Shown piece by piece: positions 1 through 6,219 of a stretch of DNA of 34,835 bases. Source of the stretch: a virus; IMG/VR virus record IMGVR_UViG_3300021976_000043, positions 1 to 34,835 of that record, one strand, 5' to 3'. The notes below the pieces were generated by a model that was not told the DNA's origin, did no database searches, and saw only the letters and a program-made list of their open reading frames with translations. Position 1 is the first letter of the stretch, and every line of letters starts with the position of its first letter. The translations under genes were made by a program, and so were the position numbers.

Positions 1-2
1 TG

Positions 3-95
3 CAGACGGTCACCGACGCTATGGCCTATGCCACGGTGAGGATGTTGCAACCTGACAGGTTCAACTGGGTTCGAGTCGACTGGATCTGGCCCTGA
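3..95 (+). CDS. C-terminal end of an unidentified early protein (partial)
   Basis: Only the last 30 codons are inside the window; the frame is open from position 3 and ends in TGA at 93-95. The tail is aromatic, ending in VDWIWP. The stop overlaps the ATG of the next gene (TGATG), the same coupling used throughout this operon, so this is very likely a real upstream gene rather than chance reading. Nothing can be said of its function from 30 residues. Confidence 0.6.
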   Translation, partial: QTVTDAMAYATVRMLQPDRFNWVRVDWIWP

Positions 96-316
96 TGGCC
101 GACAATCGTCTCGCCGAGGCCATCGACGTCCTTGTGCGCGAGCACATAGCTAGGGCGGCGCGGAAACCTTCCCACACGGCTTACCTATTCCTCAGTCGGT
201 CACAGTGGGAGGCATTCAACCAGCGGGTGATTGAGCTGACCAACCGGCCCAGCCAATCTGAGTATCAGGCGGCGCGTGAATACCTCCAGCGGCACGTCTC
301 GGAGGGCGACGAGTGA
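95..316 (+). CDS. Hypothetical early protein, 73 aa
   Basis: I do not recognise a family. The protein is mostly helical in character, with an Arg/Lys-rich segment near residues 17-24 and no Cys clusters or membrane segment. The start is an ATG that overlaps the previous stop by one base, and its own stop overlaps the GTG of the metallophosphoesterase gene by four bases. No good ribosome site precedes it, so translation is probably coupled to the upstream gene. Operon position suggests an early accessory role only. Confidence 0.7.
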   Translation: MADNRLAEAIDVLVREHIARAARKPSHTAYLFLSRSQWEAFNQRVIELTNRPSQSEYQAAREYLQRHVSEGDE

Positions 317-885
317 GCGTGCTCTACACCGGCGACCCGCACTTCGAACACGAGCGGATCATCGAGCTGTGTCACCGGCCGTTCCACGATGTCGACGAGA
401 TGAACAAGACGATCGTCTTTCGATGGAACCTGACGGTCCGGCCGGACGACATCGTGTACGTCCTCGGCGACGTGACCGGCGGCGGGCTGGCGGGCCTGCG
501 CTGGGTCAGGGAGCTGAACGGCCACCTGATCTTGGTCGCCGGGAACCACGACCAGTGTCATCCGATGCACAGCAACTGGCGCAAAGCGATGCCGAAGTAC
601 CGGGACGCAGGCTTCGAGGAGATCGTGCCGTTCGTCACCAGGAAGATCGGCAAGCACCGGGTCTTGTTGTCGCACTTCCCGTACACAGCCGATCACACCG
701 ACGAGCCACGCTATGGCCAGTACCGGCTGCCCGACCTCGGGATGCCCCTCATCCACGGCCACACCCACCAGCCCACGCGGGAGAACGGTCACCAGCTCCA
801 CGTCGGTATGGACGCCTGGGACTTCACCCCCGTGCCTGAGCACTTGGTCGTGGCCTGGCTGGACGGATTGGAGTTGGCAGCATGA
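313..885 (+). CDS. Calcineurin-like metallophosphoesterase, 190 aa
   Basis: Calcineurin-type phosphoesterases use two metal ions to hydrolyse phosphomono- or diesters. The ordered motifs are present: GDPH (metal ligands D8, H10), GDV (D53), GNHD (N78, H79), SHFP (H121) and GHTH (H150, H152). The order and spacing fit the small single-domain phage and bacterial members of about 170-200 residues. The start is a GTG in a GTGA overlap with the upstream stop, preceded by a GGAGGG-like site. Phage homologues are common in accessory regions but substrates are usually unknown; nucleic acid or nucleotide substrates are possible. The family call is firm, the role is not. Confidence 0.93.
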   Translation: MSVLYTGDPHFEHERIIELCHRPFHDVDEMNKTIVFRWNLTVRPDDIVYVLGDVTGGGLAGLRWVRELNGHLILVAGNHDQCHPMHSNWRKAMPKYRDAGFEEIVPFVTRKIGKHRVLLSHFPYTADHTDEPRYGQYRLPDLGMPLIHGHTHQPTRENGHQLHVGMDAWDFTPVPEHLVVAWLDGLELAA

Positions 886-1067
886 TCATGCAGTGGAACC
901 TCGACAAGCCACACCGGTGCCCGAGCTGCCACGCCATCTACATCGAACGACAGCCCAGCCGGTTCGTCATCTACCGGTGCTGTCGATGCGGCGTGGGCAT
1001 CACCCGCTGGCCGTGGCTCGCACCGATCCTGCCGGACCGAGGGGTGGTGTGCGAGGAACATGGATGA
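882..1067 (+). CDS. Small zinc-ribbon protein, 61 aa
   Basis: The sequence has a CPSC pair (C13, C16) and a second Cys set CCRC (C33, C34, C36), the layout of a short zinc ribbon. The C-terminus has a further lone Cys (C58) and a hydrophobic Trp/Pro stretch. The start ATG overlaps the phosphoesterase stop (ATGA). Zinc binding is inferred from spacing. Such phage proteins may bind nucleic acid or a host protein, but no specific function is supported. Confidence 0.75.
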   Translation: MIMQWNLDKPHRCPSCHAIYIERQPSRFVIYRCCRCGVGITRWPWLAPILPDRGVVCEEHG

Positions 1068-1551
1068 GATCATGCACAAGGTCAATTTGATCCCCGGCTA
1101 CGACCACCGGGACGACCCCGAAGGTTCGCGATCAGCGCACGGCCTGGAGTTGAGCTTCATCTCCCAGGGACCGCGCGGGGCCATCTCGTTCGACATCATG
1201 ACCGGCTGGATGGTCGCGCCCCTCTACGGCCCCATGGTCCGTGGCCCCGGTCCCCAGCGCCGCGCCCAACGGCCGGGCGTTGATCATTCCGTCGCGGACA
1301 TCTTCCCGATACCCGACGGCGTGTACTCGCACACGACCCTGCCGCCGAATGATCCCGAGAGGGAGCATTGGTACGCCTACCCCCGGGGGCGGTGCAATCT
1401 TCTCAACGTCGAGCAGTGCTACGGGATGTCGTCACACACGTTGCTGGCCGGGGACTTCCTGCGCCTGCTGGTCGAGAAGGGTGACGAGGCCGTCTTCGCA
1501 GCCCTGGACGAGCTGTATCACGATCCCGCCTGGCTGCCGGGGCCGATGTGA
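1060..1551 (+). CDS. Hypothetical early protein, 163 aa
   Basis: I do not recognise a domain. The protein is soluble in character, with two nearby Cys (CNLLNVEQC) in its second half and an acidic helical C-terminus. The ATG at 1060 is preceded by GCGAGGAAC and overlaps the upstream gene by eight bases; an in-frame ATG at 1072 is possible but lacks as good a ribosome site. The stop overlaps the GTG of the following (frameshifted) reading frame in a GTGA, which supports both the reading frame and the operon. Confidence 0.75.
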   Translation: MDEIMHKVNLIPGYDHRDDPEGSRSAHGLELSFISQGPRGAISFDIMTGWMVAPLYGPMVRGPGPQRRAQRPGVDHSVADIFPIPDGVYSHTTLPPNDPEREHWYAYPRGRCNLLNVEQCYGMSSHTLLAGDFLRLLVEKGDEAVFAALDELYHDPAWLPGPM

Positions 1552-1878
1552 GCCTCGACTGCTTCGACCGCGAGGGTAACCCGATCTCGTATGACGAGTA
1601 CGCCCGACTTCACCGGCGACCTCGCCTATTTGGTGATCATGAAGACCGACATCGACCCATACGAAGTGTCGACGGTGTGGCTGGGCATCAACCACCAGTT
1701 CCAGAGTGGACCGCCCTTGATCTTCGAGACGATGGTGTTCGGTCCCGGCCCGGAGATCGACGGCTGCTTCGGCAGGTGGTCCACGGAGCTAGAAGCCCTG
1801 ATTGGCCACGAAGAGATCGTGCAACAGGTCCGGAAGTTGATCACCGCTGACGACGTGGAGAAGCCCGATGACGACTGA
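1548..1878 (+). pseudogene. Conserved actinophage small protein, reading frame broken near 1608-1612
   Basis: The GTG at 1548 (GTGA overlap with the upstream stop) begins a sensible N-terminus, DREGNPISYDEYARL, that then turns into nonsense rich in Arg and Pro. In the frame one base later the sequence continues sensibly from about 1609 as FTGDLAYLV and later STVWLG and PPLIFETMVFG. From memory, actinophage homologues run an N-terminus of the type YDRxGxPIxxxEWxxLF straight into the STVWLG part. Together the two pieces make one protein of about 110 aa. Loss of two T residues from a CTTTTC run, a sequencing error, or recoding at CTT C would each explain it. The function of the family is unknown. 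Confidence 0.65.
1591..1878 (+). CDS. C-terminal part of the frameshifted conserved phage protein, 95 aa
   Basis: This open frame carries most of the conserved protein: STVWLG, a PPLIFETMVFG block, and a helical tail with STELEALIGHEE. If expressed alone, the first ATG is 1591, but the nearest GAGGG-like site is about 14 bases upstream, too far for efficient initiation. It therefore probably belongs to the longer broken gene starting at 1548. The stop overlaps the next gene (ATG at 1868) by 11 bases. Confidence 0.65.
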   Translation: MTSTPDFTGDLAYLVIMKTDIDPYEVSTVWLGINHQFQSGPPLIFETMVFGPGPEIDGCFGRWSTELEALIGHEEIVQQVRKLITADDVEKPDDD

Positions 1879-2320
1879 CATGAATCGCCCCGACATGCAG
1901 GGCATCTCCCAGCGGGGCAGGCGGTACTTCACGGACAGCACGGTGATCTTCGGCGCTGACCTCGCGCACCTCGCGTTCGATTTCGGTCAGCTCATCGGGT
2001 ATGTGCATCGCTTGGAGACCGAGCGCAACACCTGGGCTCGACAGATGGCCGACCTCCATGATGTCGTCGAGACGGCCGACCAGATCGCAGCCGCAGCCTT
2101 GCAGCAGCGCTCCGACGTCGAGACGGAGCGCAACGTGCTCACGGTCGAGGTCGAGGATCTTCCGAAACGGATCGGCCGGGACGTGATCAACATCGCCCTG
2201 GACTACACCGACGACAGCCGGGACATCATCGCCTCGATGCCATTCGGGGCAACGATCATGCAGGTGTTCGGCGAGAAGTACGGGGCCGAACTGGAGTGGG
2301 AGCGGACGAATGGCAACTGA
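1868..2320 (+). CDS. Hypothetical early protein with helical/coiled-coil centre, 150 aa
   Basis: No recognised domain. Residues about 45-100 are a long charged helix (LETERNTWARQMADL, then alternating Ala/Gln and Glu), likely a coiled coil and so perhaps oligomeric. The C-terminus is more mixed, ending in an acidic stretch. It overlaps the preceding gene by 11 bases and the following membrane-protein gene by 11 bases, so it is embedded in the operon and probably translated by coupling. Confidence 0.75.
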   Translation: MTTDMNRPDMQGISQRGRRYFTDSTVIFGADLAHLAFDFGQLIGYVHRLETERNTWARQMADLHDVVETADQIAAAALQQRSDVETERNVLTVEVEDLPKRIGRDVINIALDYTDDSRDIIASMPFGATIMQVFGEKYGAELEWERTNGN

Positions 2321-2957
2321 TCTCGGCGAGGCCTGGTACGCCCATCCCGATGACCTGATCGGAGGTTGGTGCGTCATCACCGCCGATATGACACCCGGTG
2401 ATGCGCAGGACAAGCTCGGAGTCGGCCCCGATGCCGGGTGGCGTGAAGTCGCCAATTTCGTGCGCGAGGCAGACGCCCGCCACATCGCCTTCCTGCACAA
2501 CCTGGCCAACGAGATGCTACCGATCACGCGCGCGCAGATCCGGACGATATACCACCAGGCCGACCATTCGATCCCCGACCCCGTGGTGAAGGCTGCGCGC
2601 GAGATGGCCGACGCGGCCCAGGCGTGGCACCGGGCATCCGTCATCAATCTTTGGCTTCTTGGCATCGTCACGTTCTTTGCCCTGCTCGGCATCGTGACCG
2701 TGACCGTGCGACCGTTTGGCGACTGGACCAGGCTGATCGGGTTCATCGCCAACGGGATCACGATCGGCCTGTCGGCGGTGTCGGTCACCTGGGTCCGACG
2801 CGTCATGAAGCGCAAGCGGGAGCGATTCCGGGAGACCGTGGTGACCTACCTCACGGCCATGACCGACTCTGGACGGCTAGACGCCGACATCGCCCGGCTG
2901 GAGGCTGAGGTCGGCATCCGCGTCCGGCCGCTGCCACGCCAGAGGAAGGGCCAGTGA
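2310..2957 (+). CDS. Two-pass membrane protein, 215 aa
   Basis: Residues 1-105 are soluble and acidic. Two hydrophobic segments follow at about 110-132 and 141-163, each long enough to cross the membrane, then a strongly basic stretch (RRVMKRKRER) and a C-terminal helix. The positive-inside rule places the basic tail, and so probably both termini, in the cytoplasm. No catalytic motif is seen. It is the last gene of the first tightly overlapping block. Membrane proteins in phage early regions can act in exclusion of other phages, but nothing here shows that. Confidence 0.8.
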   Translation: MATDLGEAWYAHPDDLIGGWCVITADMTPGDAQDKLGVGPDAGWREVANFVREADARHIAFLHNLANEMLPITRAQIRTIYHQADHSIPDPVVKAAREMADAAQAWHRASVINLWLLGIVTFFALLGIVTVTVRPFGDWTRLIGFIANGITIGLSAVSVTWVRRVMKRKRERFRETVVTYLTAMTDSGRLDADIARLEAEVGIRVRPLPRQRKGQ

Positions 2958-2995
2958 TGGACGCCATCGAGAGGGACGTGCTCGATGAGCCTTAG
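2957..2995 (+). CDS. Possible 12-codon upstream ORF before the HTH gene
   Basis: An ATG at 2957 shares its A with the upstream TGA (TGATG) and reads MDAIERDVLDEP before TAG. It overlaps the first 11 bases of the Zn-ribbon/HTH gene. It may be a translational bridge that carries ribosomes across the gap to the start at 2985. It is too short to judge by composition and may be chance. Confidence 0.2.
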   Translation: MDAIERDVLDEP

Positions 2996-3263
2996 TGAAC
3001 AGGAGTGCGTGGCCTGCGGCGACAAGGTGCTGTACCTGGCTACCGACGGCCGGTGCGACGGGTGCGTGGCCCAGGGGCACGGCTGGTGGACCACGAAGGA
3101 GGTCGCCGACTACCTCGGGGTGAAGCTCGGCACGGTGAGCGCCTATCACCACCGTGGCGAGATGCCGCGAGCGGAGGAACGGTTCGGGCGCACCTACGTC
3201 TGGCGCCCGAGGACGATTACCGAATGGAACGAAAACCGGCCACGGAGGCGGCATAAGGCGTAA
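2985..3263 (+). CDS. Zinc-ribbon plus helix-turn-helix DNA-binding protein, 92 aa
   Basis: Two domains are visible. Residues 8-27 carry CVAC and CDGC (C8, C11, C24, C27), a four-Cys zinc ribbon. Residues about 34-85 match the MerR/excisionase-like winged HTH fold: WTTKEVADYLGV, then GTVSAYHHRGEMP, a YVWRP wing, and a basic tail RPRRRHKA. Excisionase-like HTH proteins bind short DNA sites and act as directionality factors or small regulators. The start ATG at 2985 follows a GAGAGGG site. Position just before the methyltransferase-lipoprotein pair suggests a regulator, but no operator has been linked to it and no integrase is seen in the window. Confidence 0.82.
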   Translation: MSLSEQECVACGDKVLYLATDGRCDGCVAQGHGWWTTKEVADYLGVKLGTVSAYHHRGEMPRAEERFGRTYVWRPRTITEWNENRPRRRHKA

Positions 3264-3308
3264 TGCCATACACTAAGCCGACCAATCACCACGAAAAGGA
3301 GCAAGACC

Positions 3309-4082
3309 ATGCAATTCCTCACCCGCCTGAAGGACCGCCTGAAAAGCGCGCGCCCGGATATCGTCGAGCCGTCGCTTTTCCGGCTGGCACTCCACACCGA
3401 ATCCCTGCGCCTCAAGGACACCAAGCTCGGCAGCGCGTTACGAACGGTAAAAGCCAACGAATGGACCGACGAAGACCTGTCGATATTCGCGCGCATCGAA
3501 CTGGCCAGGCACCAGATCATGGCTAGCACCATGCCGCTGGGCGAACCCTACGGAGTCGGAACGACTGTCGGCCGGATGGCCGAGCGGGCGTCCAAGGGGT
3601 CGGACGAGGCCCGGCTGTTGTACCTGCTGACCCTCATCCAGGAGCCCATGGCTCCGCTGGAGATGGGCACCTGCTGTGGAATTTCCACGGCCTACCAGGC
3701 CCATGCCCTGCCGCTGCACTCGCTCCTGACGTCCCTGGAGCTGTCGCCGACCCTGGCTGGCGCTGCCCGCATGGTCCTCGACCTGTCCGGCGTCGACCCG
3801 AGCAAGGTGGACATCAGCATCGGGGACTTCGCTGACACCTTCCGGGACGCCATGGGCGACCCGGTGCCGGACTACGCGTTCGTGGACGGCAACCACTACT
3901 TCGGCCCGACCATGGCGTACTTCGGCGCGTTGGTCGACGAGTGCAAGCCGGGCGCGATGCTCGTCTTCGACGACATCAACTGGTCCGACGAGATGAAGCG
4001 CGCGTGGGCCGAGATCCAACAGCATCCGCGCGTAGCCGAGTACGCCGACGTCCACACCATGGGCATCGTGGTGCTCCGATGA
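3309..4082 (+). CDS. Class I SAM-dependent methyltransferase (Methyltransf_24 / O-methyltransferase-like), 257 aa
   Basis: A Rossmann-type methyltransferase follows an N-terminal helical region of about 110 residues. Motif I is LEMGTCCG (E118, G120, G124). The acidic residue after strand 2 is E144 in SLELS. A later DYAFVDGNH block (D188, D193, H196) and LVFDDINW (D221, D222) resemble small-molecule or sugar O-methyltransferases rather than DNA methylases; no DPPY/NPPF-type motif is present. A strong AAGGAG site precedes ATG 3309, making this a separately initiated gene after a 45-base, more AT-rich gap. It overlaps the lipoprotein gene by ATGA, so the two are coupled. The substrate is unknown; a cell-surface target would fit the neighbour. 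Confidence 0.85.
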   Translation: MQFLTRLKDRLKSARPDIVEPSLFRLALHTESLRLKDTKLGSALRTVKANEWTDEDLSIFARIELARHQIMASTMPLGEPYGVGTTVGRMAERASKGSDEARLLYLLTLIQEPMAPLEMGTCCGISTAYQAHALPLHSLLTSLELSPTLAGAARMVLDLSGVDPSKVDISIGDFADTFRDAMGDPVPDYAFVDGNHYFGPTMAYFGALVDECKPGAMLVFDDINWSDEMKRAWAEIQQHPRVAEYADVHTMGIVVLR

Positions 4083-4639
4083 AGGGCCTCGTTCTGGCCG
4101 TGGTGGCGCTGCTCGCCGCCGGGTGCTCAGGGGCCAACGGAGCGAGCGAGCCGGAGGGGACGCAGGTGACCGAGGAAACGCCCCAGGAGGCCAGCAGCGC
4201 CCCGTGGGACGATCCCTGGCCACTCAGCACGCCGGTGACGACCTCCGGCTGGGAGATCACCGTCAACGAGGCTTACGCGAGCACCGGCGCGCCCGACCCG
4301 GAGAAGCCGGACATGGGCGTGCCGGAGCCGGGCACCGTCAACGTGATCGCCAACATCGAGGCCGTCCGGATCGGCCCGGACCCCGGCGAGGTCTACTCGT
4401 TCGACGGCGGCTTCAGCCTCGGCCTGATGTCGAATAGCGTGGAGATCGGCGAGATGTACGCCGTGCGTCCGGCCGACGAACTGACCAATGGTCTGGTCGC
4501 GCCCGGCGGGGTGATCACCGGCTCGTTGATCGTCGCCATGGACGTGCCCGAGGATGCTGTGGCCGGTTCGGTGCTGATGGTCCGGGATCACGGCGTGGGC
4601 GAGGTCGGCTGGCTGGAGTGGTCGGGCGAGATGCGCTGA
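4079..4639 (+). CDS. Secreted lipoprotein, 186 aa
   Basis: The N-terminus is a classic lipoprotein signal: MK, a hydrophobic run, and lipobox LLAAGC with the lipidated Cys at position 16. A Ser/Glu/Pro-rich acidic linker follows to about residue 50. The remainder is a beta-rich domain with TTSGWEITVNEA and GEVYSFDGG, reminiscent of DUF4352-type immunoglobulin-like folds, though this match is weak. It is expected on the outer face of the host membrane. It overlaps the methyltransferase gene (ATGA) and is followed directly by a strong terminator. Surface lipoproteins of temperate phages often block superinfection; that role is inferred from type and context only. Confidence 0.85.
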   Translation: MKGLVLAVVALLAAGCSGANGASEPEGTQVTEETPQEASSAPWDDPWPLSTPVTTSGWEITVNEAYASTGAPDPEKPDMGVPEPGTVNVIANIEAVRIGPDPGEVYSFDGGFSLGLMSNSVEIGEMYAVRPADELTNGLVAPGGVITGSLIVAMDVPEDAVAGSVLMVRDHGVGEVGWLEWSGEMR

Positions 4640-4653
4640 TCCGGCCCAAAGTC

Positions 4654-4690
4654 GAACGGCCCTCCTTACCGCGAGTAGGGAGGGCCGTTC
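4654..4690 (+). terminator. Strong hairpin terminator after the lipoprotein gene
   Basis: Arms 4654-4669 and 4675-4690 form a 16-bp stem with one G-T pair around the loop CGCGA. It lies 14 bases after the lipoprotein stop. The following T-run is weak (TCTGT), as is common in high-GC phages. Confidence 0.85.
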
Positions 4691-4715
4691 TGTACGCTGA
4701 TCGAGATTCACATGA

Positions 4716-4788
4716 TGACCCGTAGCTCAGTTGGTAGAGAGAGTGACCGTTAATCACTAGGTCGCAGGTTCGAGTCCTGCCGGGTCAG
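4716..4788 (+). tRNA. tRNA-Asn (anticodon GTT) with C at position 33
   Basis: All cloverleaf parts are present. The acceptor stem is 4716-4722 with 4781-4787 (7 perfect pairs) and the discriminator is G4788. The D arm is 4725-4740, where the outermost pair is a G-A mismatch. The anticodon stem is 4742-4746 with 4754-4758 (5 perfect pairs), with loop CCGTTAA. The variable loop is AGGTC. The T stem is GCAGG/CCTGC with loop TTCGAGT. The anticodon at 4749-4751 is GTT, reading AAC/AAU. CCA is not encoded. The base before the anticodon (position 33, base 4748) is C, not the nearly universal U. It sits between two terminator hairpins. Phage tRNAs usually supplement or replace host tRNAs. Confidence 0.92.
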
Positions 4789-4794
4789 CGTGAC

Positions 4795-4819
4795 CCCTCC
4801 CCGTCGCAGCCGGGGAGGG
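4795..4819 (+). terminator. Hairpin terminator after the tRNA
   Basis: Arms 4795-4803 and 4811-4819 pair perfectly over 9 G/C-rich base pairs with a 7-base loop, starting seven bases after the tRNA. The downstream T-run is short. It may end the tRNA transcript or help define the tRNA 3' end. Confidence 0.7.
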
Positions 4820-4850
4820 TGCACTATTTCCCCTGATGGAGGGCATACCA

Positions 4851-5075
4851 ATGGCCACACGCGAGCACCGCGCCCTTGCTGCTGCCGTCTTGAATGACGC
4901 AGCCACGGCGCTGGAGACTGACCCGGCCATTCGGCCGTCGCAGTTCGCCTGGCTGTACTACCCGGACCAGATGAAACAGAAGAAACGGGACCTGGAGTAT
5001 GCCGCCCAGAAGCTGCGGTACCGGGCTGAGGACATCTTGGCCGGAAAGATCGACCTGCCCGAGGGGGGCGAATGA
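4851..5075 (+). CDS. Hypothetical early protein, 74 aa
   Basis: The start is ATG 4851, seven bases after a GGAGGG site at 4838-4843; an in-frame ATG at 4836 overlaps that site and is rejected. The protein is a small helical polypeptide with an Ala-rich N-terminus, a YYPDQMKQKKRD segment and an acidic end. No domain is recognised. The stop overlaps the next ATG by four bases. Confidence 0.75.
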   Translation: MATREHRALAAAVLNDAATALETDPAIRPSQFAWLYYPDQMKQKKRDLEYAAQKLRYRAEDILAGKIDLPEGGE

Positions 5076-5368
5076 TCGGCGATCCGAAGCTGATGACCGA
5101 GCACCTAACAGAGTTCGTCGAGGACATCGCGGATCAGTTCGCCAGGGAACCTGCCGCCGCCCTGGCGCGGTTCTCCTCAGCAAATATCCCCGCCGCCCGG
5201 TGGCAGGAACTACTTGACGGCACCGGCAAGCCCATGAGCCTCCTGGAGGCGTCAGATCTCGGCCTGTGGATGGGGCCAAGTCTCGCGTTCTGGCAGAACC
5301 TGTGGCGGATCAACAACCCGGAGTCGACGATCGCGAAGAAGTACAAGGGGCGAGGCGGCACAGCATGA
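5072..5368 (+). CDS. Hypothetical early protein, 98 aa
   Basis: No domain is recognised. The N-terminal half is acidic and helical (LTEFVEDIADQFARE) and the C-terminal half has a Trp-rich stretch (LGLWMG, FWQNLW) and a basic end. It is coupled to both neighbours by ATGA overlaps (5072 and 5365), which supports the frame and start. Confidence 0.72.
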   Translation: MIGDPKLMTEHLTEFVEDIADQFAREPAAALARFSSANIPAARWQELLDGTGKPMSLLEASDLGLWMGPSLAFWQNLWRINNPESTIAKKYKGRGGTA

Positions 5369-5544
5369 AGGACATCATCACGCGGCGCTTCGCGTTGCTG
5401 TGGGGCTGGGAGACCATGGCGGTCTGCCAGCACATGAAGATTCAGCAGCGGCGCATACGGCTAGGGTCCCCGTGGTCGGATATGAGGTTCTGGTACGGCC
5501 AGGCTCGGGTCGTTATCGAGCCCTCAGAGGCCGAAACTCCCTGA
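5365..5544 (+). CDS. Small basic hypothetical protein, 59 aa
   Basis: The ATG at 5365 overlaps the previous TGA (ATGA). The protein is basic and aromatic, with MKDIITRRFALLWGWE at the start and RRIRLGSPW in the centre. No Cys cluster or membrane segment is seen. It is the last gene of the first + strand operon, ten bases before the structured region at 5555-5610. Confidence 0.65.
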   Translation: MKDIITRRFALLWGWETMAVCQHMKIQQRRIRLGSPWSDMRFWYGQARVVIEPSEAETP

Positions 5545-5554
5545 CCTGCGTGTT

Positions 5555-5610
5555 TAACCCTGTCTTAAGTCATGTATGGACTTGCCCATACATGGATTAT
5601 GACTGGGTTA
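5555..5610. terminator. Nested inverted repeat between convergent genes, probable bidirectional terminator
   Basis: The inner arms CATGTATGG (5571-5579) and CCATACATG (5586-5594) pair perfectly with a six-base loop. Outer arms TAACCC (5555-5560) and GGGTTA (5605-5610) extend the structure with unpaired flanks. It lies exactly between the end of the + strand operon (5544) and the end of the - strand lipoprotein gene (5622). The inner stem is AT-richer than other terminators here, so a protein-binding palindrome is an alternative. Confidence 0.6.
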
Positions 5611-5621
5611 GCCCAGCACGT

Positions 5622-6017
5622 TCACGAGGTCTTCAGGTCGATGTCGGGGATGATGGTCTCGGGCTTGAAGATCACCCGGTAGTGATACTCGTCCACGTCG
5701 ATGGCCTCGGTCTGCTCGACGAAGTAGGACACGTTGTCGGATAGCCCGAGGAAGTGCTTCTTGAACTCGTCGGGGCCGATCTTGCAGGTGACCTCCAGGG
5801 AGCCTCCGAGTGCGGAGTCCCCGGACTCGACGGAGCACCGCCCCTCGATGGTCAACAGGTACTTGTCGGTGATGCCGTTGAAGAACACGATGCGGCGCTC
5901 AACCTCGAACTGCTCTGCCGCCTTGGACAAGTTCTTCGAGGCAACATCAGCATCCGATGAGCACGCACCGATCAGCAACAGGCTCGCCAGCGCCAGTCCT
6001 GCAAGAATTTTCTTCAT
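5622..6017 (-). CDS. Phage lipoprotein, 131 aa
   Basis: The start is ATG at 6017, giving MKK, a hydrophobic run and a lipobox ending IGAC, with Cys at residue 19. The mature part has ASKNLSKAAEQFEV, RRIVFFNGITD, EGRCSVE and LEVTCKIGPD, then a long C-terminal beta-type stretch. Two further Cys probably form a disulfide. From memory this matches a lipoprotein found widely in actinophages and prophages, with conserved FEVxRRIVFFNGITDxY and HFLGLSDNVSYFVEQ blocks; its function is unassigned. It stands alone on the - strand between hairpins, so it probably has its own promoter in 6018-6058. A role in superinfection exclusion is possible but unproven. Confidence 0.88.
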   Translation of the reverse strand: MKKILAGLALASLLLIGACSSDADVASKNLSKAAEQFEVERRIVFFNGITDKYLLTIEGRCSVESGDSALGGSLEVTCKIGPDEFKKHFLGLSDNVSYFVEQTEAIDVDEYHYRVIFKPETIIPDIDLKTS

Positions 6018-6058
6018 ACCAATCCGTCCGTTTCCGTTGTCATGCCATACTGGTCCGG

Positions 6059-6204
6059 CTCCATCCGGGGATGGAGTAGGCCCGGCCAGACTCCCACATT
6101 CGTACCCCGTTCTGGGGCTGGCCGGGCCGCTCAAACGTGGTGATACAGTCGGAACTCCTTTCGTGGTGAAAGGAGAGCGGCCCGGGGAGCCAGTCCCCGG
6201 GCCG
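6059..6204. terminator. Cluster of four hairpins between two - strand units
   Basis: Four separate inverted repeats lie in 146 bases. They are CTCCATC/GATGGAG (6059-6065, 6070-6076), GGCCCGGCCAG/CTGGCCGGGCC (6079-6089, 6118-6128, with an inner CCCC/GGGG), CTCCTTTC/GAAAGGAG (6155-6162, 6168-6175) and CGGCCCGGGGA/TCCCCGGGCCG (6178-6188, 6194-6204). The last is 15 bases beyond the stop of the 6220-7151 operon and can end that transcript. The others may be leader structure of the lipoprotein mRNA. The stretch 6018-6219 holds no gene. Confidence 0.6.
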
Positions 6205-6219
6205 TTCGCTTTCCGCAGG

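Noticed and set aside
2985-3263. Assignment of the HTH protein as a definite excisionase
   Set aside because: The fold fits, but no integrase or attachment site is present in the window and the zinc ribbon is not typical.
4515-5127. - strand open frames across the terminator, tRNA and following gene
   Set aside because: They cross a clear tRNA and two hairpins and have no ribosome site.
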